A stretch of DNA of 64,000 bases, taken from the NCBI GenBank assembly GCA_947503835.1, contig CANNFM010000001.1, positions 62,001 to 126,000 on the forward strand, read 5' to 3'. This document shows, piece after piece, positions 61,894-64,000 of this stretch. Under the pieces are notes generated by a model, which was given only the letters and a program-made list of their open reading frames with translations, had not been told where the DNA came from and did not search any database. This DNA comes from an uncultured Aquimarina sp. (GTDB taxonomy: Bacteria; Bacteroidota; Bacteroidia; Flavobacteriales; Flavobacteriaceae). Position 1 is the stretch's first letter. Every line of letters begins with the position of its first letter. Both the position numbers and the translations under genes were made by a program.

Positions 61894-63336
61894 ATGAAGC
61901 ATACTAAAATAGTAGAAGTATTAAAGAGTGATAAGCTATTACAACCTGTAATTGTTAAGGGGTGGGTTCGTTCTTTTCGTAATGACAGATTTATTGCAGT
62001 TAATGATGGGTCGACGATTAATAATATACAGTGTGTTTTAGATGATAATACTGTAGACACCACCATTAAGGATAGAATAAATATTGGTGCAGCAATAGCC
62101 ATTACTGGTACTTTAATTGAAAGTCAAGGAAAGGGACAGCGCGTTGAGATTCAGGTAACCGGTATTGAAATTGAAGGAGATGCGGATCCTGAAGAATTGA
62201 AATTAACCATCCTCTCCCCTAAACGTCACAGTTTAGAAAAACTAAGAGAGCAAGCGCACCTTAGAGTTCGTACGAATACCTTTGGAGCCATAATGCGAGT
62301 TCGATCTAAGCTTTCTTTTGCGATTCATGAATATTTTCAAAAAAACGACTTCTATTATGTGCACACACCAGTAATTACTAAAAGTGATGCAGAAGGTGCA
62401 GGTGAGGCATTTAAAGTGACTAATCTTGATCTTAACAATATCCCAAAAGACGAGAAAGGTGAAGTAGATTATAAAGAAGATTTTTTTGGTGGCGAAACCA
62501 ATCTTACAGTTTCTGGCCAACTCGAAGCCGAAACCTATGCAATGGGATTAGGTCAAGTATATACTTTTGGCCCAACTTTTAGAGCAGAAAACTCAAATAC
62601 ATCACGACATCTTGCAGAATTCTGGATGGTAGAACCAGAGGTTGCGTTCTGTGATCTTGATGGTAATATGGATCTGGCCGAAGATTTTATAAAGTATGTA
62701 ATACAATATGTCTTAGACAACTGCTCTGATGATTTAGAGTTTTTAGAAAATCGCCTTGTACAAGAAGATAAACAAAAACCACAAGCAGAGCGTTCAGAAA
62801 TGTTACTTCGTGATAAGCTTAAATTTATTTTAGAGAACAATTTTAAGAGAGTTAGTTATACCGAAGCTATTGATATTCTTAAAAACTCTAAACCCAATAA
62901 GAAAAAGAAATTCAAGTTCCCAATTGATGGATGGGGAGCAGATTTGCAAAGTGAGCATGAACGATTTTTGGTAGAAAAACATTTTAAATGCCCAGTGATC
63001 TTATTTGATTACCCTGCAGATATCAAATCTTTCTACATGCGTTTAAACGAAGATGGTAAAACAGTTAGAGCAATGGACATTCTTTTCCCTGGAATTGGTG
63101 AGATTGTTGGAGGTTCGCAACGTGAAGAACGATTAGATGTTCTAAAAGAAAAAATGGCGGCTCTTAATATCCCAGAAGAAGAACTATGGTGGTATTTGGA
63201 TACTCGTCGTTTCGGAACTTGTACCCATAGTGGTTTCGGACTTGGATTTGAAAGATTAGTGCTTTTTGTAACCGGAATGGGTAATATTAGAGACGTGATT
63301 CCTTATCCAAGAACCCCACTTAATGCAGAGTTTTAG
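61894..63336 (+). CDS. asnS: Asparaginyl-tRNA synthetase
   Basis: Class II synthetase of 480 residues. The N-terminal OB anticodon-binding domain (VKGWVRSFRNDRFIAVNDGS) is followed by the catalytic domain with motif 2 (FGPTFRAENSNTSRHLAEFW) and motif 3 (GFGLGFERLVLFVTGMGNIR). The catalytic core also has TYAMGLGQVYTFGP, typical of AsnRS. Full length. It has a long upstream gap (570 bases) unlike its neighbours, which hints at control at the leader. Downstream 63337-63420 contains nothing I recognise. Confidence 0.97.
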   Translation: MKHTKIVEVLKSDKLLQPVIVKGWVRSFRNDRFIAVNDGSTINNIQCVLDDNTVDTTIKDRINIGAAIAITGTLIESQGKGQRVEIQVTGIEIEGDADPEELKLTILSPKRHSLEKLREQAHLRVRTNTFGAIMRVRSKLSFAIHEYFQKNDFYYVHTPVITKSDAEGAGEAFKVTNLDLNNIPKDEKGEVDYKEDFFGGETNLTVSGQLEAETYAMGLGQVYTFGPTFRAENSNTSRHLAEFWMVEPEVAFCDLDGNMDLAEDFIKYVIQYVLDNCSDDLEFLENRLVQEDKQKPQAERSEMLLRDKLKFILENNFKRVSYTEAIDILKNSKPNKKKKFKFPIDGWGADLQSEHERFLVEKHFKCPVILFDYPADIKSFYMRLNEDGKTVRAMDILFPGIGEIVGGSQREERLDVLKEKMAALNIPEEELWWYLDTRRFGTCTHSGFGLGFERLVLFVTGMGNIRDVIPYPRTPLNAEF

Positions 63337-63420
63337 TAAGAATAGATCCCGCTCTGCTACGGGGTAAGTTCAACGTACTATTTGAATGCATCTTATAGAC
63401 TTTTCAGAATAGAGTTTCAC

Positions 63421-64000
63421 TTAATTATAATGTTTTTTCAATAAAATCTCAGAAATCAAATCCTGAATAACCAAGGTATTCGGATCAGGTTTCTGGGATG
63501 TATTATTTGCTCTTTTTATCTTTTCATAATGTGGTATCTTATTCGTTTTGGTAAGTACTTCAAGTACTTCTTCAAAAAAACCGCTAAGAATTGGGATTAC
63601 ATAATGGCTTGATTCATTTTGCCTCTTGAGATGAATAAATTTCTTGGTATACGCAAGAAAGATTTGTGGATATTGAGCAAAAGTCATCAATGCTTCGCAA
63701 AAACTTTGATACACCTCTTCTTTATTTAGGTTATTTCTGAATTTTAACTTGGATTGATCAATCTGTTTGAGAGTATACAATAGTACACTTTCTCTAATAA
63801 AAGTGCTATAATCATTTTTAGAATAGTAATACACCTCCATTCCGATATTTGTATTAACTATTAGTACCTCATCACCAATGTTCTTTTTTAAAAAAGATTC
63901 AAAAGCTGCCACCATTGATGAGGACATCAACAATCTTCTTTTGATATCCAAAGATCGGATATTTACAGATTTAACACCTTCTATGTTATGATTATCATTC
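63421..64000 (-). CDS. Unrecognised protein, open at the right edge
   Basis: I do not recognise this protein. The frame is open from the stop at 63421 to the window edge (193 codons visible), so the true start may lie outside; internal candidates are a TTG at 63951 and ATG codons at 63927 and 63915. The visible part has no signal peptide or membrane segment and is rich in charged and aromatic residues (LLYTLKQIDQSKLKFRNNLN, FAQYPQIFLAYTKKFIHLKR). It is convergent with asnS. A helical C-terminal domain of a regulator (TetR-like) is possible but not shown. Confidence 0.6.
   Translation of the reverse strand, partial: NDNHNIEGVKSVNIRSLDIKRRLLMSSSMVAAFESFLKKNIGDEVLIVNTNIGMEVYYYSKNDYSTFIRESVLLYTLKQIDQSKLKFRNNLNKEEVYQSFCEALMTFAQYPQIFLAYTKKFIHLKRQNESSHYVIPILSGFFEEVLEVLTKTNKIPHYEKIKRANNTSQKPDPNTLVIQDLISEILLKKHYN

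Noticed and set aside
1..64000. CRISPR array, insertion sequence, prophage or biosynthetic cluster
   Set aside because: No regularly spaced direct repeats, no transposase, integrase or phage genes, and no polyketide or peptide synthetase genes were seen on either strand.

Overview
The window is AT-rich bacterial chromosome from the phylum Bacteroidota, most likely a marine Flavobacteriaceae of the Aquimarina/Tenacibaculum kind (my inference from gene content). Four things support this: the gliding/type IX secretion protein SprA, an alternative complex III (act) cluster joined to cytochrome oxidase genes, many Bacteroidota-only families (DUF5686, DUF5916, DUF2723, DUF2024), and promoters with the phylum's -7 element TAnnTTTG and almost no Shine-Dalgarno sequences. 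I see no insertion sequence, prophage, CRISPR array or rRNA operon. The window is mainly core genome.

Layout: 1-7139 (minus) holds sprA, running off the left edge, ruvA and the malic enzyme maeB. 7277-10953 (minus) is a trehalose-use pair, a lipoprotein trehalase and a sodium symporter. 11162-14478 (minus) is a tight ruvB-P450-queG operon. 14599-16566 (minus) is a small cluster with a MarR-type regulator, a DUF2024 protein, a secreted unknown and a thioredoxin-fold protein; three copies of a shared palindrome sit on its promoters. Two membrane proteins of unknown function follow (16720-17995). 18147-29967 (minus) is the respiratory cluster actABCDEF-coxBA, which passes electrons from menaquinol through alternative complex III to a cytochrome oxidase. 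30190-30654 is a SPOR protein. 30752-35320 (minus) is rimP-nusA-infB, with a promoter and a terminator-like hairpin in its leader. A universal stress protein, a tRNA-Gln with two decayed 3'-end copies, a DUF2723 membrane protein, a polysaccharide deacetylase, a cysteine-less thioredoxin and a metallophosphoesterase come next (35581-42678).

The right half (43075-64000) holds polA, a collagen-like lipoprotein, a serine hydrolase, a DUF5916 outer-membrane protein, the translation run rplM-rpsI-rpsB-tsf-pyrH-frr, a DUF5686 outer-membrane protein, an RND/MMPL exporter, asnS and an unrecognised gene that is open at the right edge.

The best candidates for something undescribed are: the MarR regulon with its three operator/promoter overlaps and a Cys4 tail on the regulator; the terminator-like hairpin placed just before rimP in the nusA operon; a paired sequence element (AATACCC, then a G-run, AAAA, CCC, T-run) upstream of pyrH and asnS; the tandem tRNA-Gln 3'-end/terminator modules; an orphan terminator upstream of polA; and a trehalase carrying the calcium-binding motif known from fungal neutral trehalases. 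All database-type statements here are from memory; nothing was searched.
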